Shown here in pieces: positions 56,056-64,000 of a DNA stretch of 64,000 nt. The stretch is from Streptomyces sp. 840.1. Its GTDB lineage: Bacteria > Actinomycetota > Actinomycetes > Streptomycetales > Streptomycetaceae. Under the pieces are notes generated by a model that saw only the letters and a list, made by a program, of their open reading frames with translations, was not told the DNA's origin and did not search any database. Both the position numbers and the translations under genes were made by a program. Where the stretch lies: NCBI RefSeq assembly GCF_003751445.1, contig NZ_RJUU01000001.1, positions 3,229,001-3,293,000 on the forward strand, written 5' to 3'. Every line of letters begins with the position of its first letter. The first letter of the stretch is position 1.

Positions 56056-56061
56056 CTTAGG
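56056..56061. repeat. Right target-site duplication CTTAGG
   Basis: Exact copy of 54999-55004. Confidence 0.85.
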
Positions 56062-56206
56062 GCCGGCGGCGCAGCATGTTCATGATGGTCATCGTCAGCA
56101 CCGTCTCGCCGTGCTGGTTGAGCACCTCCACACCGGTGTGCACCAGCCCGCGGTCGGGCTTGGAGCGCGAGACGCGGGCCCCGGTGACCGTGGCCCGGAC
56201 CGACGT
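56057..56206 (-). pseudogene. 3' remnant of a MaoC-family dehydratase gene
   Basis: Reading the minus strand gives about 50 residues, TSVRATVTGARVSRSKPDRGLVHTG then VEVLNQHGETVLTMTIMNMLRRRP and TAA. This is the C-terminal end of MaoC-like (hot-dog fold) dehydratases. Upstream of about 56206 the frame continues but loses all similarity, with no N-terminal hot-dog domain, catalytic Asp/His or start. The stop lies inside the right IS duplication. Confidence 0.78.
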
Positions 56207-56341
56207 GCGTCCGCCCTGTCCAGGGTCGTGATTGCCGTCAGTCTCCGAGGCTCGCGAGGCACTCAGGGCAAAGTGAGTGTGGGCGAGACGTTCGTGACTG
56301 CGGGCCGCACCAGGCCGGCGTCGGCGCGGGCCGCCGGCCGT

Positions 56342-57265
56342 TTACTGCTGCGCGACGCTCACCAGCGTTTCAGGCAGATAGGCGGACCGGGTGCCCAACT
56401 CCCAGCCGTGCGCCTGACAGGCGAGGCTGGCCAGCGTGGCGGCCCCCACGGGCAGCAGGCTCCTGGCCGCCGGGTCGGATCCGACGCTCTCGCGATGCGC
56501 CACGAGTCGTTCCTGAAGGGCCTGCTCGAACGCGGCCTGGTCGTCGTCGAGCAGGACGCGCAACAGCCGCTGGTCCGGCGTCAGCGTCCCGGCCGTATCG
56601 AACTGCTCGGCCGTACGCGCCCTCTCGGCGGTGTCCGGCTTACCGAGCGGCACCGGGCCGGCGAGTACGCCGGGATAGTGCCCCTGGACGACGGTCAGGT
56701 AGCCGCACAACGCGTCCATCTCTGCGATGTCGGCCGGGTCGGACACCGACCTCCGCTTCGAGTACGGAACGCCGTCACCGATGGCGGGTGCATAGTCCTC
56801 GCGCAGCAGAGGGCCAATGACCCGGTTCCGATCCCATATCAGTCCGCTGATCACGCACCATGCGAACGCTTCCGTCCACGTCCGCGCCGAGGTCACCGGG
56901 TTGGTCGGCTCCCCCGTCTCCTCGTAGTCCAGCTCCTCGCTGCTGAGCGTCTCCATCACGAGCGGGAGGGATACCGAAAAGTCACCGTCGGGAAAGCATG
57001 CGAGGCTCAGCACGCCCATGGCGCACTCAGCGGCTGTGATCAGTGCGGTGCGCGAGTCGGGCGTACGCAGGGCGGGGTCAGGCACAGTACGCGCGGCGAC
57101 GTGGTCGGCCAACTCCTCGCCGAGTTCCCTGAGCCCGCGGCGCAGCGGCATGTCGCCGTAGCGCATGTCGTGCCACCGGCCGAAGGCCCGACCCCACATG
57201 TCCTCAAGGGCCTGCTCGATCCGCTGTTCGGCGACTGCGTGACGTGTCACTTCCTTGATCGTCAT
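56342..57265 (-). CDS. Immunity 49 family-like protein, orphan
   Basis: 307 residues from ATG 57265 (MTIKEVTRHAVAEQRIEQAL). Helical throughout, no signal or membrane segment. ALITAAECAMGVLSLACFPDGDFSV, SARTWTEAFAWCVISGLIWDRNRVIGPLLREDYAP, DPADIAEMDALCGYL and TLTPDQRLLRVLLDDDQAAFEQAL match my recollection of Streptomyces Imm49 proteins, which protect against polymorphic toxin tips. No toxin gene is adjacent. Assignment is by recalled pattern, so moderate. GC is slightly lower than neighbours. Confidence 0.7.
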   Translation of the reverse strand: MTIKEVTRHAVAEQRIEQALEDMWGRAFGRWHDMRYGDMPLRRGLRELGEELADHVAARTVPDPALRTPDSRTALITAAECAMGVLSLACFPDGDFSVSLPLVMETLSSEELDYEETGEPTNPVTSARTWTEAFAWCVISGLIWDRNRVIGPLLREDYAPAIGDGVPYSKRRSVSDPADIAEMDALCGYLTVVQGHYPGVLAGPVPLGKPDTAERARTAEQFDTAGTLTPDQRLLRVLLDDDQAAFEQALQERLVAHRESVGSDPAARSLLPVGAATLASLACQAHGWELGTRSAYLPETLVSVAQQ

Positions 57266-57633
57266 GCCCGCCATCCTGGCAGTGCCCACCGGCAGTGCGG
57301 TCCCACGCGCCTCCCCAGCCACGTATCGCGCCAGCCAGCCGGCCGGTCGTCATTCACAGATAACGGCGCAGGCCAGTGACGTACTCGCTCTGCTTCACTG
57401 CGAGAGGTCACCGTGTTCGGCGAGGCTCTGTGGACGGGAACTGGACGGGAATGGGACGGAGACCAAACGAAAACTGGACGGGGAGGCGGACAGGAATACG
57501 CGAACCGTAGTGGACCGCCGCGTCCGCAGGGGTGGCCGACGACGCATCTGCATATGGACATGCAGACGCCTTGCTGGCTGAATGGATTCGTCGGTGCCGG
57601 ACCGCGCCGCGACGGATCTACCGAGGGGACAGG
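57266..57633. other. Intergenic region with TGGACGGG repeats
   Basis: 368 bp lacking a supportable gene. TGGACGGG occurs at 57431, 57442 and 57475 with GGGACGGA between, in an unusually A-rich patch. It may hold the RpiR promoter. Confidence 0.45.
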
Positions 57634-58479
57634 ATGAGCGGGAGCAGCCCGGCCGCCAGGTTGCAGCAGCTGTTCGAGGGGCGCAGGCTCACCCCCACCC
57701 AGCGGCGCATCGCGCACTCGATGGTGCGCAGGGCCGGGGACGCGCCGTTCCTGTCCAGCGTCGAACTGGCCGAACTGGCCGGAGTGAGCCAGCCCTCCGT
57801 CACCCGGTTCGCCGTGGCGCTGGGCTTCGACGGCTACCCCGCGCTGCGCAGACACCTGCGCGAGGTCTCCCCGTCCGGGTCCGCCGCGGGAGACGGGGAC
57901 GACACGTACAACGAGTACCAGCAGGCGGTGCTCGGCGAGATCGAGAACCTGCGTCACCTCGCGGAGCTGCTCGCGGACCCGGGCCCCGTCGAGCGGGCCG
58001 GGCGACTGCTCGCCGCCTCGCGCCCGCTGCCCGTGCTCGGGCTGCGCGCCGCATCCTCGCAGGCCCGGGGCTTCGGGTACTTCGCCGCCAAGGTCCACCC
58101 CGATGTCCGGGTGCTCGACGAGGGCGGCAGCATGCTGCACGACCGGATCGACGCCGCCCGCCGGGCCGGGGCCACCGCACTGATCTGCTTCGCGCTGCCG
58201 CGCCACCCCCGGGAGGTCGTGGACGCGCTCGCGTACGCGCGGGAGCAGGGGCTGACCGTGGTGTCGGTCGCGGACTCCGCGTTCGCCCCGGTGGCCGCCC
58301 ACAGCGATCTGCTGATCCCGGCCGCCGTCGGGACCGGGCTCGCCTTCGACACGGCGTGCGCGCCGATGCTGCTCGGGCGGGTGCTCCTGGAGTCGATGTG
58401 CGACGCCCTGCCGGACGCACAGGCGCGCCTGGAGGAGTTCGACGCGAGGGCGGCGGCGCGGAGCCTCTTCGTGGAGTGA
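57634..58479 (+). CDS. MurR/RpiR-family regulator with SIS domain
   Basis: 281 residues from ATG 57634 (GAGGGGACAGG upstream). N-terminal RpiR HTH (LTPTQRRIAHSMVRRAGDAPFLSSVELAELAGVSQPSVTRFAVALGFDGYPALRRHLRE) and a C-terminal SIS sugar-phosphate-binding domain (LPVLGLRAASSQARGFGYFAAKVHPDVRVL ... ATALICFALPRHPREVV ... VVSVADSAFAPVAAHSDLLIPA). It lies 2.5 kb from hutU and could regulate the hut operon, but the target is not shown. Confidence 0.93.
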   Translation: MSGSSPAARLQQLFEGRRLTPTQRRIAHSMVRRAGDAPFLSSVELAELAGVSQPSVTRFAVALGFDGYPALRRHLREVSPSGSAAGDGDDTYNEYQQAVLGEIENLRHLAELLADPGPVERAGRLLAASRPLPVLGLRAASSQARGFGYFAAKVHPDVRVLDEGGSMLHDRIDAARRAGATALICFALPRHPREVVDALAYAREQGLTVVSVADSAFAPVAAHSDLLIPAAVGTGLAFDTACAPMLLGRVLLESMCDALPDAQARLEEFDARAAARSLFVE

Positions 58480-58506
58480 CGGCGGCCGGGGCCGGTGAGG
58501 ACGCAA

Positions 58507-58529
58507 CCCCGCACCCAGTGGGCGCGGGG
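58507..58529. terminator. Hairpin between convergent rpiR and roadblock genes
   Basis: CCCCGCACCC (58507-58516) and GGGCGCGGGG (58520-58529), one mismatch, 3-nt loop. Confidence 0.7.
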
Positions 58530-58549
58530 CTCCGTCGGCCGGCCGGTCC

Positions 58550-58924
58550 TCAGACCTCCAGCTCCGCCTCGATCCTCTTCAGCTGATGGCGGGCCATGGC
58601 CAGGTTGGCGCGGCTGGAGTCCAGCACCAGGTAGAGGAACAGGCCGTTGTTGCCACGGGTCCTGAGCAGCCGGATCAGGTGGTACTGGGTGCCCAGGGTG
58701 ATCAGGATGTCCTCGATCTCGTCCTGGATGCCCAGGTGTTCCATGGTGCGGAGCTTGGCCCGTACGACGTCGGTGTTGCCCGCCGCCGCGACCTCCAGGT
58801 TGAACTCCTTGCCGCCGCCGAGGGTGCCCAGCGCCATGCCGCTCGTGTAGTCGACGAGGGCGACACCGGTGGTGCCCTCGATGGACGTCATCGCTTCCTT
58901 CAGTGACGCTTCGGTGTTCGCCAT
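58550..58924 (-). CDS. Roadblock/LC7 domain protein (distal)
   Basis: 124 residues from ATG 58924. Roadblock fold: LKEAMTSIEGTTGVALVDYTSGMALGTLGG, VRAKLRTMEHLGIQDEIEDILITLGTQYHLIRLLR and LFLYLVLDSSRANLAMARHQLKRIE. Likely a dimeric partner or regulator of a small GTPase, none of which is encoded here. Last gene of the minus-strand cluster, 70 bp from the previous one. Confidence 0.9.
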   Translation of the reverse strand: MANTEASLKEAMTSIEGTTGVALVDYTSGMALGTLGGGKEFNLEVAAAGNTDVVRAKLRTMEHLGIQDEIEDILITLGTQYHLIRLLRTRGNNGLFLYLVLDSSRANLAMARHQLKRIEAELEV

Positions 58925-58994
58925 GAGTGCTTGTTTCCTTTCCCTGACCGGCCGCGACGGCCGGTTCCGTTTCCTGGGTGCGAGAGCTGGGGGG

Positions 58995-59468
58995 TCATGT
59001 CGAGCGGTGGGGCAGCGGACCGGGCTGCTGCGGGGGGCGCGGCGCGGGTGAGCGCGCGCCGGGAGCGGGCTGCTGCGGGGTGCGTTCCAGCGCGTCGTCG
59101 ACGAGACGGCCGATCCTGGCACCGGCACGGCGGCCCTCCAGATGGAGCCTGCCGACGTTGATCCGGTCCTCGGCCAGCAGGGTCAGGACGGCCGACGACC
59201 CTGCGGCGTACGCCGCGATGTAGCCCGTCTCGCCCCGGACGAGGAGTTCCCGGAAGCCGCCCCGGCCGGTCGCCTCCGTCATCCGGATCGAGACGCCGAG
59301 CGCGGCCGCGGTCAGTGCGGCGACGCCCTCGGCCTCCACCCCCGGGGTGTCATGGGCGAGAACGAGGCCGTCGGTGCTGGCCGCGAGGGCGCCGGCGAGA
59401 AGCGGTACCCGCGCCCGCAGCCGCTGGAGTTCGGCCAGGACGTCACGCACTTCGGCCTCGGGCACCAT
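58995..59468 (-). CDS. Roadblock/LC7-like protein
   Basis: 157 residues from ATG 59468 (GGGAGGAG 7-8 bp upstream). GTG 59510 is a rival start that overlaps the previous stop as GTGA with its own GGAGG; it would add 14 residues. Roadblock core VRDVLAELQRLRARVPLLAGALAASTDGLVLAHDTPGVEAEGVAALTAAALGVSIRM then RGETGYIAAYAAGSSAVLTLLAEDRINVGRLHLEGRR. A Pro-rich tail follows. Confidence 0.85.
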   Translation of the reverse strand: MVPEAEVRDVLAELQRLRARVPLLAGALAASTDGLVLAHDTPGVEAEGVAALTAAALGVSIRMTEATGRGGFRELLVRGETGYIAAYAAGSSAVLTLLAEDRINVGRLHLEGRRAGARIGRLVDDALERTPQQPAPGARSPAPRPPQQPGPLPHRST

Positions 59469-59506
59469 CAGCTGTCTCCTCCCGGCACGCTGTCTGAGCG
59501 CGCGTA

Positions 59507-60304
59507 TCACAGGGCCTCCAATGCGTCTCGGAGCCGGCGCAACAGGGCGACGTCGGGGTCGGCCGTGACCTCGGGCAGCTCGATCCGGGGGCTCGCGGAG
59601 GCGGCCGGACCCGTCGGCTGCGGGCCGGCCGCCTCCACCAGTCCGGAGGCGGCCAGCCGGCGCAGGTCGACCAGGGTGTGGAACGCCGAGCGGCCCAGCT
59701 CCTGGGCGATGTCCGTCGCGGTGCGCACCCCGTCCACCTGCTCCAGCACCCGCTGCTGGCGCGGCGGCACGGGGGCGTCGACCGGGCGGCCGGTCCGTAA
59801 CAGCGGGGCGCTGTCGCCCGCCGCCTCGGGCCAGATCCGGTCCAGCAGCTCCCGGCGCCGCAGCGTCTCGCGCTGCACGGCGTGCACGGGCACCGGGCGG
59901 ACCGGGCCGATCCAGTGGGCGACCCCGTAACGGAAGCGGGCCGGGGTCCGGGTCGGGGCGAGGGCGAAGAACGCCGCGTCGTACAACGCCCCCAGGTGGC
60001 ACAGCTCCAGCGCGCCGCCCGCCACCCGGCCGCTGTCCACGAGGTAGCGGCCCACCCGCCGGTGGGCGCCCGCCTGGGCGACCGCGTCCCACCAGCCGTC
60101 GCGGTGCAGCGCGCCGCCCCGGGTGAGCAGGACGTCGATCCCGGGCGTGGCCGGGCTCTCGGCGTGCACCACCTCGCCGTCCGCGAGGTAGAGGGTGCCC
60201 CGGTCGCGCATCAGGGCGCCGGTGGCCCGTTCGGCCGCGAGGCGCTGAAGCATCGGCGAGAGCGCGGCGGCGGGGGAGGGGGCGGGCGCGGGGGCGGTCG
60301 TCAT
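59507..60304 (-). CDS. DUF4388-like protein with TTA codon
   Basis: 265 residues from ATG 60304, overlapping the upstream stop (ATGA). N-terminal half resembles DUF4388/PATAN domains (LQRLAAERATGALMRDRGTLYLADGEVVHAES ... GRYLVDSGRVAGGALE), the C-terminal half looks like a winged-helix (RQQRVLEQVDGVRTATDIAQELGRSAFHTLVDLRRLAASGLV). Leu169 is encoded by TTA (59800-59798 on the minus strand), making this cluster bldA-dependent. Sits between two roadblock genes. Confidence 0.8.
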   Translation of the reverse strand: MTTAPAPAPSPAAALSPMLQRLAAERATGALMRDRGTLYLADGEVVHAESPATPGIDVLLTRGGALHRDGWWDAVAQAGAHRRVGRYLVDSGRVAGGALELCHLGALYDAAFFALAPTRTPARFRYGVAHWIGPVRPVPVHAVQRETLRRRELLDRIWPEAAGDSAPLLRTGRPVDAPVPPRQQRVLEQVDGVRTATDIAQELGRSAFHTLVDLRRLAASGLVEAAGPQPTGPAASASPRIELPEVTADPDVALLRRLRDALEAL

Positions 60305-60723
60305 GCCAGGACCAGCCGCTCGGCCATCTCGCCCAGCCGTATCCGGGCCAGGGCGAGATTCCCCTCCGCCCGGTCCAGCCACAGGTGGAGGAAGACGCTG
60401 CTGTCGAAGTCCGTCTCGACGAACCGGAGGATGTGGTACCCGGCCCGGGTGGTGACGATGACGTCCTCGACCGGCGACTCGGTACCCGTGACTCCCGTGC
60501 CGTCGGCCGTGGCCGGCGGCCGGGGCGCGCCGGAGGCGAAGGCGGGCTGTTCGGCCGCCATCCGGGCCACCTCGGCCGTTTCGGCGGCGGTGGCCTCGTG
60601 ATCGCCGTTGGGCGAGTCGCCGATGGTGCCGAGGGCGAGACCGCTGGTCCAGTCGACCACGGCGGCACCACGGGCACCGGGCAGTCTCATCACATCGAGC
60701 AGGCACTCGTCGATTCCGGGCAC
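60301..60723 (-). CDS. Roadblock/LC7 domain protein (proximal)
   Basis: 140 residues from GTG 60723. Roadblock pattern VMRLPGARGAAVVDWTSGLALGTIGDSPNGDHEATAAETAEVARMAAEQ ... DVIVTTRAGYHILRFVETDFDSSVFLHLWLDRAEGNLALARIRLGEMAERL. First gene of the cluster, divergent from hutU. Confidence 0.9.
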   Translation of the reverse strand: MPGIDECLLDVMRLPGARGAAVVDWTSGLALGTIGDSPNGDHEATAAETAEVARMAAEQPAFASGAPRPPATADGTGVTGTESPVEDVIVTTRAGYHILRFVETDFDSSVFLHLWLDRAEGNLALARIRLGEMAERLVLA

Positions 60724-60956
60724 GCGGACTCCCTTCCGACGCTGCGTGCGGCTGTGACCCAGAGGTTACGCAACGTGCTCAGGCCTGGTGGAGGTTCTGG
60801 CATTTTCCACAGGTACATGCAGGTGGCCGGTGGAAAATGCCCCGCCGCACACCGGACGGAGACCCTCCGGACGCCGGATACGGGCCTCCGGGCGCCGGGT
60901 CCGGGTCCCTGGGGCGCGGGGCGGCGGGGCCCGCGAAGACCGGCCGCGTCCCGCTG

Positions 60957-61002
60957 TTGACTGGAGCTATTCAGCCGATCAATATGTGAATAGAAAATTC
61001 AC
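60957..61002 (+). promoter_or_regulatory. hut promoter with operator-like palindromes
   Basis: TTGACT (60957-60962) and CAATAT (60980-60985) are spaced 17 bp. Right after it lies the perfect palindrome GTGAAT-AGAAA-ATTCAC (60986-61002), overlapped by CTATTCA...TGAATAG (60967-60993). Position over the predicted start site suits a repressor. Confidence 0.55.
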
Positions 61003-61022
61003 AGTCGCGAGGAGGCATTGCC

Positions 61023-62684
61023 ATGTCAGGACCCCGCCCCGTACGGGCACCGCGCGGTACCGAGCTGAGCGCCCTGGGATGGCAGCAGGAAGCCGCGCTG
61101 CGGATGCTGCAGAACAACCTGGACCCCGAGGTCGCCGAGCACCCCGACAAGCTCGTCGTCTACGGCGGCACGGGCAAGGCGGCCCGCGACTGGCGCTCGT
61201 TCGACGCGATGGTGCGCACGCTGCGGACGCTCAAACAGGACGAGACGATGCTCGTGCAGTCCGGGCGGCCGGTCGGCGTCATGCAGACGCACGAGTGGGC
61301 TCCGCGCGTGCTCATCGCCAACTCCAACCTGGTGGGCGACTGGGCGAACTGGGAGGAGTTTCGCCGCCTGGAGGCGCTCGGGCTCACCATGTACGGCCAG
61401 ATGACCGCCGGATCGTGGATCTACATCGGCACCCAGGGCATCCTTCAGGGCACCTACGAGACCTTCGCCGCGGTCGCCGCCAAGAAGTTCGGCGGCACGC
61501 TGGCCGGGACGATCACGCTGACCGCCGGACTCGGCGGCATGGGAGGCGCCCAGCCGCTCGCCGTCACGATGAACGACGGCGTCGCGATCTGTATCGACGT
61601 GGACCCGCGCGCCATCGAGCGCCGCATCGAGCACCGCTTCCTGGACGTGCGCGCCGACTCGCTGGAGCACGCGCTGCAGCTCGCCGTCGAGGCGCGGGAC
61701 GCCCGCAAGCCGCTCTCCATCGGCCTGCTCGGCAACGCCGCGGAGCTGCTGCCCCGGATGCTCGCGGAGGGCGCCCCGGTCGACATCGTCACCGACCAGA
61801 CCAGCGCGCACGACCCCCTCGCCTACCTGCCGGCCGGGGTCGACTTCGACGACATGGCCCACTACGCCGCCGAGAAGCCCGCCGACTTCACCGTGCGCGC
61901 CCGTGAGTCGATGGCGAAGCACGTCGAGGCGATGGTCGGCTTCATGGACGCGGGCGCCGAGGTCTTCGACTACGGCAACTCGATCCGGGGCGAGGCCCAG
62001 CTCGCGGGCTACGGGCGGGCCTTCGACTTCCCGGGCTTCGTGCCCGCGTACATCCGGCCGCTCTTCTGCGAGGGCAAGGGCCCGTTCCGCTGGGCCGCGC
62101 TGTCCGGCGAGGCCTCCGACATCCGCAAGACCGACAAGGCGCTGCTCGAACTCTTCCCGGAGAACGAGTCGCTGCACCGCTGGATCAAGATGGCCGGCGA
62201 GCGCGTCCAGTTCCAGGGGCTGCCCGCCCGCATCTGCTGGCTCGGCTACGGCGAGCGGGACCGGGCCGGCGAGCGGTTCAACGACATGGTGGCGAGCGGT
62301 GAGCTGGCCGCGCCGCTGGCCATCGGCCGCGACCACCTGGACTGCGGCTCGGTGGCCTCCCCGTACCGGGAGACCGAGGCGATGCTCGACGGCTCCGACG
62401 CGATCGCGGACTGGCCGCTGCTGAACGCGATGGTGAACGTGGCGTCCGGCGCCTCCTGGGTCTCCATCCACCACGGCGGCGGCGTGGGCATGGGCCGCTC
62501 CATCCACGCGGGCCAGGTGTCGGTGGCCGACGGTACGAAGCTGGCCGGCGAGAAGATCCGGCGGGTGCTGACGAACGACCCGGGCATGGGCGTCATCCGG
62601 CACGTGGACGCGGGGTACGACATCGCGGATTCGGTCGCCTCGGACAAGGGCGTGCGGGTGCCGATGCGGGAGGGCGAGGCGTGA
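61023..62684 (+). CDS. hutU: Urocanate hydratase (urocanase)
   Basis: 553 residues from ATG 61023 (GAGGAGG about 8 bp upstream). Diagnostic blocks: [32 protein letters not shown]-binding [19 protein letters not shown] near 169, [32 protein letters not shown] with the conserved Cys, and [15 protein letters not shown]. Converts urocanate to imidazolonepropionate in histidine degradation. Followed by the coupled M20 hydrolase (GTGA overlap). Confidence 0.98.
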   Translation: MSGPRPVRAPRGTELSALGWQQEAALRMLQNNLDPEVAEHPDKLVVYGGTGKAARDWRSFDAMVRTLRTLKQDETMLVQSGRPVGVMQTHEWAPRVLIANSNLVGDWANWEEFRRLEALGLTMYGQMTAGSWIYIGTQGILQGTYETFAAVAAKKFGGTLAGTITLTAGLGGMGGAQPLAVTMNDGVAICIDVDPRAIERRIEHRFLDVRADSLEHALQLAVEARDARKPLSIGLLGNAAELLPRMLAEGAPVDIVTDQTSAHDPLAYLPAGVDFDDMAHYAAEKPADFTVRARESMAKHVEAMVGFMDAGAEVFDYGNSIRGEAQLAGYGRAFDFPGFVPAYIRPLFCEGKGPFRWAALSGEASDIRKTDKALLELFPENESLHRWIKMAGERVQFQGLPARICWLGYGERDRAGERFNDMVASGELAAPLAIGRDHLDCGSVASPYRETEAMLDGSDAIADWPLLNAMVNVASGASWVSIHHGGGVGMGRSIHAGQVSVADGTKLAGEKIRRVLTNDPGMGVIRHVDAGYDIADSVASDKGVRVPMREGEA

Positions 62685-63937
62685 CGGCCACGGGCGGACC
62701 TCGGCCCACCCTGTCCTTCCAGGACATGTGGCGGGAGCTCGCTCCGATCGGACGGCACCCGGACAGCGGCGGCTACCGCCGTTACGCCTGGACCGCCGCC
62801 GACACCGACTGCCGCGCGTGGTTCCGGGCGCAGGCCGAGGCCCGCGGGCTGGCCCTGGAGACCGACCGCAACGGCAACCAGTGGGCCTGGCTCGGCGACC
62901 CGCTGGCCGGGGACGCCGTCGTCACCGGCTCGCACCTCGACTCGGTACCGGACGGCGGCGCCTTCGACGGACCCCTCGGCGTCGTCTCCTCCTTCGCCGC
63001 GCTCGATGAACTCCGCGACAGGGGTGTGGAGTTCACCCGGCCGCTGGCCATCACCAACTTCGGTGACGAGGAGGGCGCCCGGTTCGGCCTCGCCTGCGTC
63101 GGCTCCCGGCTCGCCGCCGGACAGCTGACCGTCGAGGCCGCGCACCGGCTCCGGGACGGGGACGGCGTCACACTCCCGCAGGCCATGGAGGCGGCCGGAC
63201 ACGACCCCGACGCCATCGGCCCCGACCCCGAACGGCTCGCCCGTATCGGCGCGTTCGTCGAACTCCACGTCGAGCAGGGCCGCGCCCTGGACCTCACCGG
63301 TGACCCCGTCGGCATCGCCTCCGCGATCTGGCCGCACGGCCGCTGGCGGTTCGACTTCCGGGGCGAGGCCAACCACGCGGGCACCACCCGGCTCGCCGAC
63401 CGGCGCGACCCGATGCTCACGTACGCCGAGACGGTGCTCGCCGCCCGCCGGGAGGCGGAGCTGGCCGGCGCCCTCGCCACCTTCGGCAAGATCGCCGTCG
63501 AGCCGAACGGCGTCAACGCCATCCCCTCCCTCGTGCGCGGCTGGCTCGACTCCCGGGCCGCCGACCAGGACACCCTGGACACCGTCGTCACCGGGATCGA
63601 ACGGGCGGCCCGGGAACACGCCGAACGGGCCGGAATCGATCTCGACGTCGTACGGGAGTCCTTCACGCCCGTGGTGGAGTTCCAGCACGCCCTGCGCGAC
63701 GAACTGGGCACGATCCTGAAGGGCGCCGCCCGGGGCAACGGCGGCGCCGCCCCCGTGCTCGGCACCGGAGCGGGACACGATGCGGGTATTTTGTCCGCTT
63801 CGGCCCCTACCGCCATGCTGTTCGTCCGCAACCCCACCGGGATCTCGCACTCGCCGGCCGAGTACGCCGCCGAGGACGACTGCGTGGCCGGGGTGATCGC
63901 ACTCGCCGATGTACTGGAAGGTCTCGCGTGCCGATGA
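62681..63937 (+). CDS. M20-family amidohydrolase in hut operon (allantoate amidohydrolase-like)
   Basis: 418 residues from GTG 62681, overlapping the hutU stop. Metal and substrate blocks: [69 protein letters not shown], and [15 protein letters not shown] near the end. The family includes allantoate and carbamoyl-amino-acid amidohydrolases; in this operon it more likely acts on N-formylglutamate or a related histidine intermediate (inference). Confidence 0.93.
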   Translation: MTATGGPRPTLSFQDMWRELAPIGRHPDSGGYRRYAWTAADTDCRAWFRAQAEARGLALETDRNGNQWAWLGDPLAGDAVVTGSHLDSVPDGGAFDGPLGVVSSFAALDELRDRGVEFTRPLAITNFGDEEGARFGLACVGSRLAAGQLTVEAAHRLRDGDGVTLPQAMEAAGHDPDAIGPDPERLARIGAFVELHVEQGRALDLTGDPVGIASAIWPHGRWRFDFRGEANHAGTTRLADRRDPMLTYAETVLAARREAELAGALATFGKIAVEPNGVNAIPSLVRGWLDSRAADQDTLDTVVTGIERAAREHAERAGIDLDVVRESFTPVVEFQHALRDELGTILKGAARGNGGAAPVLGTGAGHDAGILSASAPTAMLFVRNPTGISHSPAEYAAEDDCVAGVIALADVLEGLACR

Positions 63938-64000
63938 CGACGGAGTCCACGACGCAGCCCACTGCGCAGCCGACGGGCCGGCCCGTCACCGCGACGTACT
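63934..64000 (+). CDS. Likely formimidoylglutamate deiminase, 5' end only
   Basis: Starts at ATG 63934, overlapping the M20 stop (ATGA), and runs off the window after about 22 codons ([15 protein letters not shown]...). Too short for a motif call; the name rests on the usual Streptomyces order hutU, M20 hydrolase, formimidoylglutamate deiminase. Confidence 0.45.
   Translation, partial: MTTESTTQPTAQPTGRPVTATY

Noticed and set aside
57413..57637. Possible small gene ahead of the RpiR regulator
   Set aside because: It is made of the TGGACGGG repeats, lacks a ribosome site and overlaps the regulator start.

Overview
The window is about 72% GC by eye. It carries many GTG starts, stop/start overlaps (ATGA, GTGA) and a tRNA-Leu with anticodon TAA that matches bldA. 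Gene content and order (eno, divIC-like, DUF501, ppx; rpfA behind a c-di-AMP riboswitch; type II NADH dehydrogenase; hutU) point to a Streptomyces chromosome, probably the conserved core arm around the rpfA-eno-bldA-hutU segment. No plasmid or phage replication genes are visible.

Region 1 (1-12.7 kb) is accessory and antagonistic. It holds the end of an HNH nuclease gene, a 2641-residue secreted RHS polymorphic toxin on the minus strand with an internal ricin-type lectin, a Hint self-processing domain and an unassigned C-terminal toxin tip, and a SUKH-like immunity gene coupled to it by an ATGA overlap. A divergent secreted FG-GAP protein follows. Region 2 (12.7-24 kb) has a DUF4190/DUF4352-type membrane protein, an orphan helix-turn-helix/N6-methylase/specificity fusion, a proline-rich membrane protein coupled to a Ser/Thr kinase, a GT2/GtrA pair, a SurA-like lipoprotein, mazG, a P450 and an Rpf cell-wall hydrolase. 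Region 3 (24-32.7 kb) is core: ydaO-type riboswitch and rpfA, eno, a DivIC-like septation protein, DUF501, exopolyphosphatase, NDH-2 with a candidate Rex site, and a CFA-synthase-like methyltransferase.

Region 4 (32.7-54.9 kb) contains a MacB-like ABC exporter, bldA, a TetR regulator with two perfect palindromic operators facing a membrane protein, a TTA-containing superinfection-immunity-like gene, AhpD-like, methyltransferase, DinB, MFS and ArsR-like genes, a BI-1 protein, a thiolase, an SGNH hydrolase, cystathionine beta-synthase, an MmyB-type regulator facing an SDR, and a MarR regulator facing two small membrane proteins. Region 5 (54.9-57.6 kb) is a small scar: an 8-bp tandem repeat, an intact IS481-family element with 6-bp target duplication, the 3' remnant of a MaoC dehydratase, and an orphan Imm49-type immunity gene. 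Region 6 (57.6-64 kb) has an RpiR/SIS regulator, a four-gene roadblock/DUF4388-like operon (one gene with a TTA codon) and, divergently, the hut operon: hutU, an M20 amidohydrolase and the first codons of a likely formimidoylglutamate deiminase.

The strongest leads are the unassigned RHS toxin tip with its immunity partner, the orphan methylase fusion with an altered motif IV, the two TTA codons in genes sharing a window with bldA, the IS insertion that placed two stop codons in its target duplication, and several clean palindromes in divergent promoter regions.
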